The translations under genes were made by a program, and so were the position numbers. Below are positions 9,136 to 17,751 of a stretch of DNA of 64,000 nucleotides, piece by piece. Numbering within the stretch: the stretch's first letter is position 1; the number at the start of each line of letters is the position of its first letter. The notes below the pieces were generated by a model. The model made no database searches, was not told the DNA's origin, and was given only the letters and a program-made list of their open reading frames with translations. The stretch lies in the NCBI RefSeq assembly GCF_020295405.1, contig NZ_JADEYP010000001.1, positions 124,001 to 188,000 on the forward strand, written 5' to 3'. Source of the DNA: Sphingobacterium bovistauri. GTDB lineage: Bacteria > Bacteroidota > Bacteroidia > Sphingobacteriales > Sphingobacteriaceae.

Positions 9136-10755
9136 ATGAAAATTGAATTGCAAAATGTCTTTCCGAGTGAAGATGAAATTCCTAGTGAATTTTTACTAGC
9201 ATCGGAAGTAGAACAAAGAGAATTTCTCTGTAATGGGGAAATGATTGTGTGGAATGGAGAAGTCAGTGAGGTATACTCTCCTATTTGCATAAAAACAGTA
9301 GAAGGTACAAATCGTAAGCGAATCGGGAGCTATCCACTAGCTACGGTAGTAGAATCTCAAAAAGCATTAGATGCTGCTGTAGCGGCATATGATTATGGAA
9401 AGGGAGAATGGCCTTCGATGAGTGTTGAACAGCGTATTGAATGCCTAGACAATTTTACTCAAAAAATGATTTCCAAAAAAGATATCATTGTAAAATTGAT
9501 TATGTGGGAAATAGGTAAGTCTTTTGCTGACTCGAACAAAGAATTTGATCGTACGGTAGAATATATTTATGACACTATACAAGCACTTAAAGATATAGAT
9601 AGAGATTCATCACGTTTTCAAATAGAACAAGGTATCATCGCACAAGTTCGACGAGCTCCATTAGGAGTAGTGTTGTGTATGGGACCATTCAATTACCCAC
9701 TAAATGAAACTTTTACAACGCTAATTCCGGCTTTAGTGATGGGGAATACAATTTTATTCAAACCACCTAAACATGGTACGTTGTTATTCTCGCCACTATT
9801 AGAGGCCTTTCAAACGAGCTTTCCTAAAGGTGTCGTGAATACTATATATGGTCGAGGAAATAAGATTGTTCCAGATTTAATGAAATCAGGAAAAATTGAT
9901 GTACTAGCTTTAATTGGATCAAGCAAAGTTGCGAATGACTTGAAAAAATTACACCCAAAAGTGAATCGACTGCGCGCTATTCTTGGGCTTGATGCGAAAA
10001 ACGCAGCTATTATTGACAAAAAAGCAGACATTAACCTTGCTGTGCAAGAAACCCTGATCGGTGCATTATCATTCAACGGACAACGTTGTACAGCATTGAA
10101 AATAATTTTTGTAGATCGCAATATTGTTGAAGATTTCTTAGAGAAATTGAAAGCTGAATTACAAAAAATAAAAATTGGTATGCCATGGGAAAGTGGTGTT
10201 ACAATTACTCCTTTAGCTGAAATCAATAAGCCACAATACTTGAATGATTGTGTGGAAGATGCCAAAGCACATGGAGCTACTGTTATTAACGAAAATGGAG
10301 GTGAAATATGTGAATCATTTTTCTACCCTGCAATAGTATATCCTGTTACAAAAGAGATGAAACTATATCGTGAAGAACAGTTTGGACCTATAATTCCAGT
10401 TGTTCCCTATGATAATATTGAAGAGCCTATAGAATATGTAATTAATTCATCACATGGACAGCAGGTAAGCTTATTCAGCAATGATGATACAGTCATTACA
10501 TCATTGATCGCACCATTAGTGAATCAAGTAGGAAGAGTAAATATCAATAGCCAATGTCAACGAGGTCCTGATAATTTCCCATTCACAGGTCGTAAAGATA
10601 GTGCAGAGGGCACACTTTCTGTCAAAGATGCATTACGTTCATTTTCTATCAGATCTATTGTTGCCACAAAAGCAACAGAACAAAACAAAGCCTTATTGAA
10701 TGAAATCATCGCAAACAATAAGTCAAATTTCCTTAGTACTAAGTTTATATTCTAA
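9136..10755 (+). CDS. gapN: NADP-dependent (non-phosphorylating) glyceraldehyde-3-phosphate dehydrogenase
   Basis: Aldehyde dehydrogenase superfamily, 539 residues. It matches the long GAPN-like branch that oxidises glyceraldehyde-3-phosphate straight to 3-phosphoglycerate with NADPH formation, bypassing ATP synthesis. Visible: MGPFNYPLN with oxyanion Asn186, cofactor-binding FKPPKHG with Lys209, nucleophile Cys318 in FNGQRCTAL, and REEQFGPIIPV. The usual general-base motif ELGGK reads GLDAK (284-288) here, so the Glu position is Gly; I recall related GAPN-like proteins with GLxAK, so this may be normal for the branch. It is monocistronic, with a terminator right after the stop. Family call firm; substrate by similarity. 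Confidence 0.85.
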   Translation: MKIELQNVFPSEDEIPSEFLLASEVEQREFLCNGEMIVWNGEVSEVYSPICIKTVEGTNRKRIGSYPLATVVESQKALDAAVAAYDYGKGEWPSMSVEQRIECLDNFTQKMISKKDIIVKLIMWEIGKSFADSNKEFDRTVEYIYDTIQALKDIDRDSSRFQIEQGIIAQVRRAPLGVVLCMGPFNYPLNETFTTLIPALVMGNTILFKPPKHGTLLFSPLLEAFQTSFPKGVVNTIYGRGNKIVPDLMKSGKIDVLALIGSSKVANDLKKLHPKVNRLRAILGLDAKNAAIIDKKADINLAVQETLIGALSFNGQRCTALKIIFVDRNIVEDFLEKLKAELQKIKIGMPWESGVTITPLAEINKPQYLNDCVEDAKAHGATVINENGGEICESFFYPAIVYPVTKEMKLYREEQFGPIIPVVPYDNIEEPIEYVINSSHGQQVSLFSNDDTVITSLIAPLVNQVGRVNINSQCQRGPDNFPFTGRKDSAEGTLSVKDALRSFSIRSIVATKATEQNKALLNEIIANNKSNFLSTKFIF

Positions 10756-10763
10756 TAAATACA

Positions 10764-10795
10764 AAAGAGCTGAGATTAATTTCTCAGCTCTTTAT
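10764..10795 (+). terminator. Intrinsic terminator after gapN
   Basis: Perfect arms 10764-10775 (AAAGAGCTGAGA) and 10782-10793 with a 6-base loop, followed by ATTTTA. Confidence 0.8.
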
Positions 10796-10966
10796 TTTAC
10801 ATCTTGAAACAATGTTTCTAAAGTTTAATTTTTATAATTTGAAATAACGCGAACTTTCATTTTTCAAATTGACGTAACCTAGAAGACATTCCCAATTATA
10901 CATCCTAAATTTCATATATCAGTTAAAATAGCTTCAGTCATATACCTAAATCATGGAAATTCTTAA

Positions 10967-11388
10967 ATTACCAACAATATACTAGTACTAAGAAAATCAA
11001 CAATAAACTATTATGTTGTAAATTCGCGATTTGATTGTTTTAGACCACCTCTTAAAAACTTGATAAGCGAATACCTACTTCCCGATACAGGTAATAACAG
11101 ACTTACAGACGAAATACTAAAGAAATAGCCAGATACATTTTATTTCTGCATTCTGACTTCGAATACGAATGGCCATATCTTGATCCGACAAATCCGCTTA
11201 TCCGATTTTCATTTAAGGACTTGTTATTAAGTGTAATGACTTTAGGGAAACATTACCGAGAAAAAATAGCGGAACGAAAGCAACAGTTTGACGAATTCAA
11301 AAATTCAGGCGACTATGACTTGTGGCCTTTTATCGACAAAGATCAATACGAACAACAATTAAAAAATAATCCCTTTTTCTTACGGTAA
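10967..11388 (+). pseudogene. Frameshifted gene of unknown function
   Basis: A coding-like stretch in two frames. Frame 2 is open from 10967 and reads ...FDCFRPPLKNLISEYLLPD... up to a TAG at 11126-11128; frame 1 takes over near 11115-11126 and reads ...ARYILFLHSDFEYEWPYLD... to the stop at 11386-11388, ending DQYEQQLKNNPFFLR. Joining the frames gives about 120-135 residues of soluble, acidic, aromatic-rich protein that I do not recognise. No good start codon is visible. It sits just before the long palindrome and the cassette-like quinone reductase gene and may be an older cassette or transferred fragment. Confidence 0.5.
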
Positions 11389-11401
11389 AAAATAAATTAA
11401 T

Positions 11402-11600
11402 TTAGCGTTATGTTTTTGTCGCTTAACACAAACGTAATCCACTACAAGGATTTTGCAATAGAGGACGAAACTGCTAAGTTCAACGGTAGTTATTCGGTTC
11501 AACATATGTGCAAAAAAAATTTGTGTTTCGATTGCCCAACCATCGCATAACTCCAAAACTTTAGCAGTCATAATACGGACGACTCAAACATAACGACACA
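11402..11600. repeat. Long imperfect palindrome upstream of the quinone reductase gene
   Basis: Nested inverted matches: GCGTTATGTTT (about 11405-11415) against AAACATAACGAC (about 11586-11597); ACTGCTAAGTT (about 11470-11480) against AACTTTAGCAGT (about 11547-11559); AGTTAT and GGTT (11488-11499) against AACC and ATAACT (about 11538-11552). Together they could fold about 200 bases into one bulged hairpin. It contains the motif ACGAAACTGCTAA that recurs after the next gene. It may be an attC-like recombination site or another mobile-element boundary. No convincing open reading frame lies inside. Confidence 0.5.
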
Positions 11601-11608
11601 ATAAAAAA

Positions 11609-12187
11609 ATGAAAAAAATACTTCTCATATACGGACACCCAGACAATGAAAGTTATTGCAATGCACTTGCCGAGGCATATAAGAAAGGAGTTTTGACAAC
11701 AAATGCTGAACTCAAAGAAATTATAATTGCAGACTTAAAATTCAATCCAAACTTACAATTTGGTTACAGAAAACGAACTGAACTTGAACCCGACTTACTT
11801 GAAGCGTGGGACAAAATTCAGTGGGCCGAGCATTTGGTTTGGGTTTATCCTGTTTGGTGGGCTTCACTACCAGCAATTATGAAAGGATTTATCGACAGAC
11901 TGTTTTTGCCTGGATTTGTTTTTCAAAAACGTGAAAACTCACTTTTGGCGGACGGACTCTTAAAAGGGAAAACCGCAAGAATTATTTCTACACTTGACCA
12001 ACCGGTATGGTTTTATTGGTTAGTAAATCACAGACCAAGTTATTGGGCTATGAGCAGAAATACTTTGTATTATTGTGGTGTTCGTAACATAAAAGCGACA
12101 ACGATTGGACCAATACGTTTATCTAAGCAAGTGAGGCGTGAAAAATGGTTGACAAAAATTGAACTATTAGGACAGAAACTAAAATGA
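11609..12187 (+). CDS. NAD(P)H dehydrogenase (quinone), flavodoxin-like fold
   Basis: Small flavoprotein (192 residues) of the NQO/YwrO family, expected to reduce quinones or other electrophiles with NAD(P)H and FMN/FAD in the cytosol. Motifs: LLIYGHPDNESYCNALAEAY at the N-terminus (phosphate-binding loop), HLVWVYPVWWASLPAIMKGF and DRLFLPGFVF. The start ATG at 11609 begins MKKILLIYGHPD as in homologues. The gene's base composition and codon choice look less AT-rich than its neighbours, and the same CTGCTAA...AACGGT pattern lies before and after it, so it may be a transferred cassette. Function by family; physiological substrate unknown. Confidence 0.88.
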   Translation: MKKILLIYGHPDNESYCNALAEAYKKGVLTTNAELKEIIIADLKFNPNLQFGYRKRTELEPDLLEAWDKIQWAEHLVWVYPVWWASLPAIMKGFIDRLFLPGFVFQKRENSLLADGLLKGKTARIISTLDQPVWFYWLVNHRPSYWAMSRNTLYYCGVRNIKATTIGPIRLSKQVRREKWLTKIELLGQKLK

Positions 12188-12194
12188 AAAAACT

Positions 12195-12240
12195 ACGAAC
12201 TGCTAACATTGTATTGGCAATAGGCGGGATGAACGGTTTC
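12195..12240 (+). repeat. Second copy of the CTGCTAA...AACGGT motif
   Basis: ACGAACTGCTAAC at 12195-12207 followed by AACGGT at 12232-12237, directly after the quinone reductase stop. It matches ACGAAACTGCTAAG (about 11465-11477) plus AACGGT (11482-11487) inside the palindrome before the gene. This is the arrangement expected of cassette recombination sites, but no integrase is in the window. The rest of the gap up to 12408 shows nothing else. Confidence 0.45.
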
Positions 12241-12408
12241 GTATCAACAGATGTTCAAAATTTTAAATTCTGAATCAAAAAACACGATCGCTTACCCTTA
12301 CGCTAAAAGTAATTTTCAACTATTTATTTCGTGAATATTTCTAATAAAATAGTCTTCAATCAATGCAGCAATTACAATAAAATCTTACTCTTAAATTATT
12401 GATAATTG

Positions 12409-14832
12409 TTAACGTCGAAACTCATAAACACGTCCAGCATTAGAAATAAAAGTAGTGAGGTAGTAATGTCCATTCTTTTCTGTTTTACTTTTTACTCCTT
12501 TTACTTTAATTGGTACATCTGTGCGGATTTTGCACTCGCTGTTACTTGATGCTTTAATCTTCCCTGATAAGATTTTATTGTTTTCCCATTTCATATCTAC
12601 AATAAAGCCACCTCTTGCTAGCATCCCTTCAATGGAACCATTTTCCCATTTTTTTGGCAATGCCGGTAGTAAATGAAGTTCATTAAGATGACTTTGTAGC
12701 AACATTTCGCCTATGCCTGAAATACCACCAAAATTGCCATCTATCTGAAACGGTGGGTGGTTATCAAGCAGGTTGTTTAACGTTGAAGTCGAAAGCAGCT
12801 CTCTATACATTTTATAGGCATGCTCTCCATCCAATAACCTAGACCAAAAATTCACCTTCCATGCTTTACTCCATCCGGTTCCACCGTCACCTCGTATTTC
12901 GAGTGTTTTTCTCGCTGCTTTTGCTAAATCTGGCGTCAGGATGGGAGACAATTGTCTTCCCGGATGTAAGCCAAACAGGTGAGATACATGCCTATGCTGA
13001 GGATCGTCATCTTTAAAATCTTGCGACCACTCCATGATATTGCCTGCTATACCTATCCTCATAGGAAACAGTTTGTCTCGTTTCTGGATCCATTCATAGC
13101 GAAGTACTTTATCAATATTGAGCGTTTCGGAAGCCTCAATTAAGTTGTTATACAGATCCCATATAATTTGCATATCCATGGTGGAGCCAATAGTTACAAC
13201 ACCTTTATTGCCATTGGTATCTATAAACACATTTTCGGGAGAGGTCGAAGGAGATGTTACATAATATCCTTTTTTTAGTACAAGCCAATCGTCGCAGAAC
13301 CTTGCTGCCTCTTTCATGAGTGGATAGGCCTTTTGTTTCAGATACGATTTATCCATGGTAAATTGGTAATGCCAATAAAGGTGTTGGCTTAGCCAGGGAC
13401 CACCTAATGCCCAATTAGCGTACTTGGGATCACCTTGAACTGGATTGGCTGTAGCCCAAATATCAGAATTGTGATGCACTGTCCAGCCGTTCATTTTGTA
13501 ATAGTTCTGTACTATTTCCCTACCATTTTGTGCCCATCTCTCTATTTGGTCGAGTAATGGAGCGTTCATCTCTACCATATTAAACATCAATGCAGGCCAA
13601 TAATTCATTTGAACATTGATATTTGTTGTATAATTGCTACCCCATGATGGTCGTTGGTTTTTATTCCAAATACCCTGTAGATTTGCTGGAACACCCCCTG
13701 GTCGGGAAGAACTGATCAACAGATACCTGCCGAAGTTGAAATACAACACTTCAAGTCCTTTGTCTTCGCTACCCTTTTTATAATTGGCCAGACGTTCATC
13801 TGTTGGTATGACATTTTTATCAGACAAACCCAAATCCAAATTTACCCTATTGAAATATTTTTGATAGTCTAAAACATGAGCTTCTCGGATTTTTTTAAAA
13901 TTCTGTTTCGTCGCTTCTGTTATGTATTTTTCTGCAAGTTTATTTTCATCAACGCCTTCGGTATCTGGTCTATTTCGAAAACCGTTATAACTGGTTGTAG
14001 CTGTAATATAAACGAGAGCTTCCGTCGCATTAGAAACCGAAAGTCCATTAATTTCTTCTAATTTCCCATCACTATTTGGCAATAAGATTTTGATCCGCAA
14101 TTGATACCGCATTCCCTTTTGACCATTGGCAGAAATTTGCTCCATTTCAATCCGTCTATTAGAGTTTATATGATAAGGTAATTGACCTTTCAGAATCATT
14201 ACTCCTTTCTCAAAGACTACCTGGCTACTGTCAAATTGCGTACTTATTCCAAGCGAAAAATTCAGTTTCCCAACTTGCGATGCAGTCATTCTCATTATGA
14301 TAATTTCGGATGGTTTAGAAACTAAAACTTCTCTCGTGTAATTCACTCCCCCTACTGAAAATTGTGTTGTCGCGATAGCTGTTGATAGGTCAAGGTTTCT
14401 TTGGTAACTACTTACATCGCCGTCTAGCGTCTGTTGGATGTTCACATCTGCCAGTGGTACATAAGAATTCACATTGGGACCCTGCATTTTCTGTAAAGTT
14501 CTAGATGCCTGCTGCCAGTTACCATCATCTAAATAGCTGCGTACACTACTTAGAAATTGAGATGCATTTGGATTGGGATTATTATTAGCTGGACCTCCGC
14601 CCCAAAGTGTTGCTTCGTTGATGTTTAAAGTTTCATTTTGTAAGCCGCCATATACCATTGCTCCAATCCTTCCATTACCTATTGGTAAAGCTTCATTAAA
14701 ATCAGTAGCAGGCTTTTTATAAAACAACACTTTATCTGCTGATTGTTGTGCATGCAAGAAAAACGGTATAATTCCAATCAGCAAAAAAAATATAGATAAA
14801 AAATTTCTCATATTCATTAGTCTTCGATTCAT
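12409..14832 (-). CDS. Glycoside hydrolase family 95 (alpha-L-fucosidase-like)
   Basis: Large secreted glycosidase of the GH95 family, which removes alpha-1,2-linked L-fucose (some members L-galactose) by an inverting mechanism. The N-terminal domain carries ALPIGNGRIGAMVYGG and INEATLWGGGP; the (alpha/alpha)6 barrel has PANLQGIWNKNQRPSWGSNY, NINVQMNYWPALM, HHNSDIWATANP and QIDGNFGGISGIGEML, all GH95 signatures. Signal peptide RNFLSIFFLLIGIIPFFLHA. The longest frame starts at 14868; Met codons at 14832, 14817 and 14811 are all more plausible before this signal peptide, and 14832 is given. It has no SusCD neighbour; a dead IS3 element lies upstream. Confidence 0.9.
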   Translation of the reverse strand: MNRRLMNMRNFLSIFFLLIGIIPFFLHAQQSADKVLFYKKPATDFNEALPIGNGRIGAMVYGGLQNETLNINEATLWGGGPANNNPNPNASQFLSSVRSYLDDGNWQQASRTLQKMQGPNVNSYVPLADVNIQQTLDGDVSSYQRNLDLSTAIATTQFSVGGVNYTREVLVSKPSEIIIMRMTASQVGKLNFSLGISTQFDSSQVVFEKGVMILKGQLPYHINSNRRIEMEQISANGQKGMRYQLRIKILLPNSDGKLEEINGLSVSNATEALVYITATTSYNGFRNRPDTEGVDENKLAEKYITEATKQNFKKIREAHVLDYQKYFNRVNLDLGLSDKNVIPTDERLANYKKGSEDKGLEVLYFNFGRYLLISSSRPGGVPANLQGIWNKNQRPSWGSNYTTNINVQMNYWPALMFNMVEMNAPLLDQIERWAQNGREIVQNYYKMNGWTVHHNSDIWATANPVQGDPKYANWALGGPWLSQHLYWHYQFTMDKSYLKQKAYPLMKEAARFCDDWLVLKKGYYVTSPSTSPENVFIDTNGNKGVVTIGSTMDMQIIWDLYNNLIEASETLNIDKVLRYEWIQKRDKLFPMRIGIAGNIMEWSQDFKDDDPQHRHVSHLFGLHPGRQLSPILTPDLAKAARKTLEIRGDGGTGWSKAWKVNFWSRLLDGEHAYKMYRELLSTSTLNNLLDNHPPFQIDGNFGGISGIGEMLLQSHLNELHLLPALPKKWENGSIEGMLARGGFIVDMKWENNKILSGKIKASSNSECKIRTDVPIKVKGVKSKTEKNGHYYLTTFISNAGRVYEFRR

Positions 14833-15425
14833 ATTGCTATTTACAGAATACAGGTATATGTACCACAAGCTGCAGCATACAATAACTTTTCGAATTCGAT
14901 AAAATATGTTTTTCTTTCTGATAATATGTTCATCGATTGTTAGGTTAGGTTAGATGTTGGTTATTTTGGTAGATATAGTATATATACCATTATTTAGCAC
15001 AAGCAAATATTCTCAATATTGTGAATTGTAAAGAATAATCCATCCTGCACGTACCTGCTCATCCCTATTTAATCTCCGGAAATTCCACCAAAATGCTAAG
15101 GCTTCTATAGATGTTTATTTAAAACAGAGCAATTAATTTTTTAAAACACCTTTAAATTGGCCAAATGTGAGGACTTTTTTTATTATAGCAGTTTCCTGAG
15201 CCGCTCACTCAAACGCAAAATGTACGATTGCCACTAAAAAATACTTAGTGCCCCTCCCCGTACCTCTGCTGTAATACATAAAACCATTGTTATAGATTTG
15301 ATAAAAAAATCAAAATGATTAATGAACAAAGCTTTTCTAATTATAGTTGAGCTCTGGTCGTTGAAGAGAAATGCGCAAGCATGATTCAACGATAACTATG
15401 AAATAGACGAAAACTGTTGGTGGTA
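14833..15425. other. Gene-free region upstream of the fucosidase gene
   Basis: About 590 bases with no convincing reading frame, tRNA or terminator on either strand. It probably holds the GH95 promoter (not located) and, from about 15300, further decayed sequence belonging to the IS3 remnant that follows. Confidence 0.5.
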
Positions 15426-15691
15426 TTTTTGAAAAATGGATTGTGTGATGGTAATATCAAAAATAGTGACAACATCGAAGACTAAGCAATCCGCAGGCGA
15501 GCCAAACACTAAAAGCAGTTGGATTTTGACCACGTATGCTAATACTTTGTCAACAGGAAGAGTGCAAAGCTAGAATTGTTCAGGTACATTGAAGAATTAT
15601 CAATGCCTAAAGGATACATTCTGAAATTGGATATGGAACTCCAAATGAAATGGAAATGATCTACCGATCAACACAAAAATTAACAGTATAA
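15426..15691 (+). pseudogene. Remnant of an IS3-family transposase (OrfB C-terminus)
   Basis: One frame reads FLKNGLCDGNIKNSDN, three in-frame stops later NRKSAKLELFRYIEEL; after a frameshift near 15600 the next frame reads RIHSEIGYGTPNEMEM and ends STQKLTV-stop at 15689-15691. Joined, this follows the IS3 OrfB end pattern (CYDNAxAESFFKxLK ... YIExFYNxxRxHSxLGYxTPxE). Only the last ~85 residues survive and neither the rest of the integrase core nor OrfA is readable, so the element is dead. Its presence marks the GH95/sigma-factor junction as a past insertion site. Confidence 0.75.
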
Positions 15692-15930
15692 AAAATCTCC
15701 ACTTTTAAGTTGTAATTCCACAGATAAGTTTTGTGTTTTGCGCATCACTTTTAGCTTAGCAGTTTAGAATACTTATTTCCAGTTGTATTATTGCATTATA
15801 TTTAAAAAAAGTTAAAAATATTTAACATTTTTTTAACAGTACACGAATGATATTAAGAAAAAGAGTCAATTTTATGTATTATTGCACTTGATTACTACAT
15901 GAATGAGTACTTAGTCTATGAAATAAAACT

Positions 15931-16500
15931 ATGGAGGGTATAAACCAACATATTTTTTTAAAATTATTATCAAAAAAGGACAATCAAGCCTACAAATTGA
16001 TGTATTCTCAATATTTTGTAGCACTGAAAAATGTCTCTTTAAATTACGTTAAAGATACTGATGTTGCTTATGATATTGTTCAAGACGTATTTATGTCAAT
16101 CCTAGAAAGTAACAAAAAGTTTGAATCTATAGATCAAGTTAAATATTTTCTATTCGCATCTTTGAAAAACAAATGTATAAGTCATCTTCGCAAAGTAAAT
16201 GTGAGAAATAAGGCTGAAGAGCCATTAAAAATTCATTTCGAAATACTGGAAAATTATTGGGAGGAAGTTTTTGAAGAAGATATATACAGTCAATTAGCCG
16301 CGGCAATACATACACTTCCCCCACAGTGTAAGTTAGTTATGCAATATACTCTCGAAGGGTTAAAAATTTCTGAAATTGCTCAAAAGATGCAAATATCCAC
16401 CGATACAGTAAAAGAACATAAGTCAAATGGTAAGAAAAAACTATTGAAGTGGTTCAAAGATGCTGAAATGTTAGCATTAATTTATTTTTTACTTATTTAA
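15931..16500 (+). CDS. ECF RNA polymerase sigma-70 factor (Bacteroidota FecI-like)
   Basis: Extracytoplasmic-function sigma factor of 189 residues. Region 2 is at about 20-85 (YDIVQDVFMSILES for -10 binding) and region 4 at about 125-175 (LPPQCKLVMQYTLEGLKISE and the helix-turn-helix IAQKMQISTDTVKEH). It precedes a FecR-type anti-sigma factor, so it should be held inactive until the TonB-dependent SusC protein downstream binds its ligand. A run of C8T7 lies right after its stop. It probably drives transcription of the locus up to 28134; no target promoter could be read. Confidence 0.93.
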   Translation: MEGINQHIFLKLLSKKDNQAYKLMYSQYFVALKNVSLNYVKDTDVAYDIVQDVFMSILESNKKFESIDQVKYFLFASLKNKCISHLRKVNVRNKAEEPLKIHFEILENYWEEVFEEDIYSQLAAAIHTLPPQCKLVMQYTLEGLKISEIAQKMQISTDTVKEHKSNGKKKLLKWFKDAEMLALIYFLLI

Positions 16501-16502
16501 TA

Positions 16503-16517
16503 CCCCCCCCTTTTTTT
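16503..16517 (+). repeat. C8T7 homopolymer tract between sigma and anti-sigma genes
   Basis: Eight C followed by seven T directly after the sigma-factor stop codon, a striking tract in such AT-rich DNA. It lies 45 bases before the FecR start. It could slip in replication or form part of a weak attenuator; no matching hairpin arm was found. Confidence 0.8.
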
Positions 16518-16561
16518 AGTAAAGGCGTATTACTTCTATATGCCTAATCTGTATTTATTTT

Positions 16562-17731
16562 ATGTCGAACTATTCAAAAAAAGATATTGATTTTGAAATT
16601 TCAAGATTATTAGCAAAAAAAATAACTGGAGCTCTAAATAATCAAGAATTTTATCAGTTAAATCAATGGCTAAATGATCCAAAAAATCAACACGTATCAA
16701 AAAAAATTGAGGATAAGAATCTTTTCAAACAAAAAATTGAACAATATCACAATGAAGATGTAGATGCTGCATTCGAAAAATTTGTAAATAAAAGAAAACA
16801 AAAATCAAGAAAAATAATCTTGAGACGTACACTTATTGCGGCATCGTTATTATTGCCTTTGATCTATTTTATACCTCAATATATTCAGGGTCCTCAAACT
16901 CCTGAAGTAGCAAATACAGAAATAGAACATCATGTAATTGATAAATCAAAACCAAGACTTATACTGGCGGATGATTCACAAATTATTCTTGATGGCACGA
17001 CAGCAGTTAATAATGTTCCCAAAAAAGGTGTTTTGGTAGGTGACAATTTTACGCTTGACTACACTAAATCTAACTTAATCCCAGAAGATAAATCTCAATT
17101 TAATATACTTGAAATTCCTGCTAAATACACCTATAAACTTATTCTTTCAGATGGATCTAAAGTTTGGCTTAATTCAGTTTCCTCTTTAAAATATCCTGTA
17201 CAATTTGGTCAGAAAGATAGAATTGTAGAGGCAGAGGGTGAACTTTTCTTCGAAATTAAAAAGGATCTGAAACGTCCATTTTATGTAATTACTAATGGCG
17301 TAAAAGTTGAAGTAACGGGTACTAAATTTAATGTAAACAGTTACAATAATGAACCCTATTCACACATTACGCTAAGTGAAGGAAGTGTTAATATCCACAG
17401 TAATGTAGGTAAACATAAACTTACGCCAGGTCTTCAATTTAAAATAGATCGAAATCAAACTAAATATTCAATCAAAAAAGTAAACCTCAATGAATACATT
17501 TCATGGAAGGATGGCACCTACATTTTCAGAAATAAAAATATAGATGAAGTGTTATTATACGCGCAAAGATGGTTTAATGTAGATATACTATTTATCAATC
17601 AAACAGCTAAATACACCAAGTTTACGGGTTTGCTAAACAAAGAAGAATCATTAGAAGAATTTTTATTAAGACTTCAATCTACCTCTAAACTAAATTTCAA
17701 GAAAAGAAATAATCAACTAATAATATTTTAA
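16562..17731 (+). CDS. FecR-family anti-sigma factor
   Basis: Membrane-anchored regulator, 389 residues: N-terminal cytoplasmic sigma-binding part (about 1-80), one transmembrane segment at about 84-105 (RRTLIAASLLLPLIYFIPQY), periplasmic FecR beta domain (about 130-280; LILSDGSKVWLNSVSSLKYP and VEVTGTKFNVNSYNNEP) and C-terminal DUF4974 (about 315-389; NIDEVLLYAQRWFNVDI). It should relay the SusC signalling state to the sigma factor just upstream. Twenty bases separate it from the TlpA gene, consistent with one operon. Confidence 0.93.
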   Translation: MSNYSKKDIDFEISRLLAKKITGALNNQEFYQLNQWLNDPKNQHVSKKIEDKNLFKQKIEQYHNEDVDAAFEKFVNKRKQKSRKIILRRTLIAASLLLPLIYFIPQYIQGPQTPEVANTEIEHHVIDKSKPRLILADDSQIILDGTTAVNNVPKKGVLVGDNFTLDYTKSNLIPEDKSQFNILEIPAKYTYKLILSDGSKVWLNSVSSLKYPVQFGQKDRIVEAEGELFFEIKKDLKRPFYVITNGVKVEVTGTKFNVNSYNNEPYSHITLSEGSVNIHSNVGKHKLTPGLQFKIDRNQTKYSIKKVNLNEYISWKDGTYIFRNKNIDEVLLYAQRWFNVDILFINQTAKYTKFTGLLNKEESLEEFLLRLQSTSKLNFKKRNNQLIIF

Positions 17732-17751
17732 AAAACAGTTCAATCTTACAT

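Noticed and set aside
11380-11571. 63-codon minus-strand frame inside the long palindrome
   Set aside because: Lies wholly in the inverted-repeat structure and shows no protein-like conservation; treated as chance.
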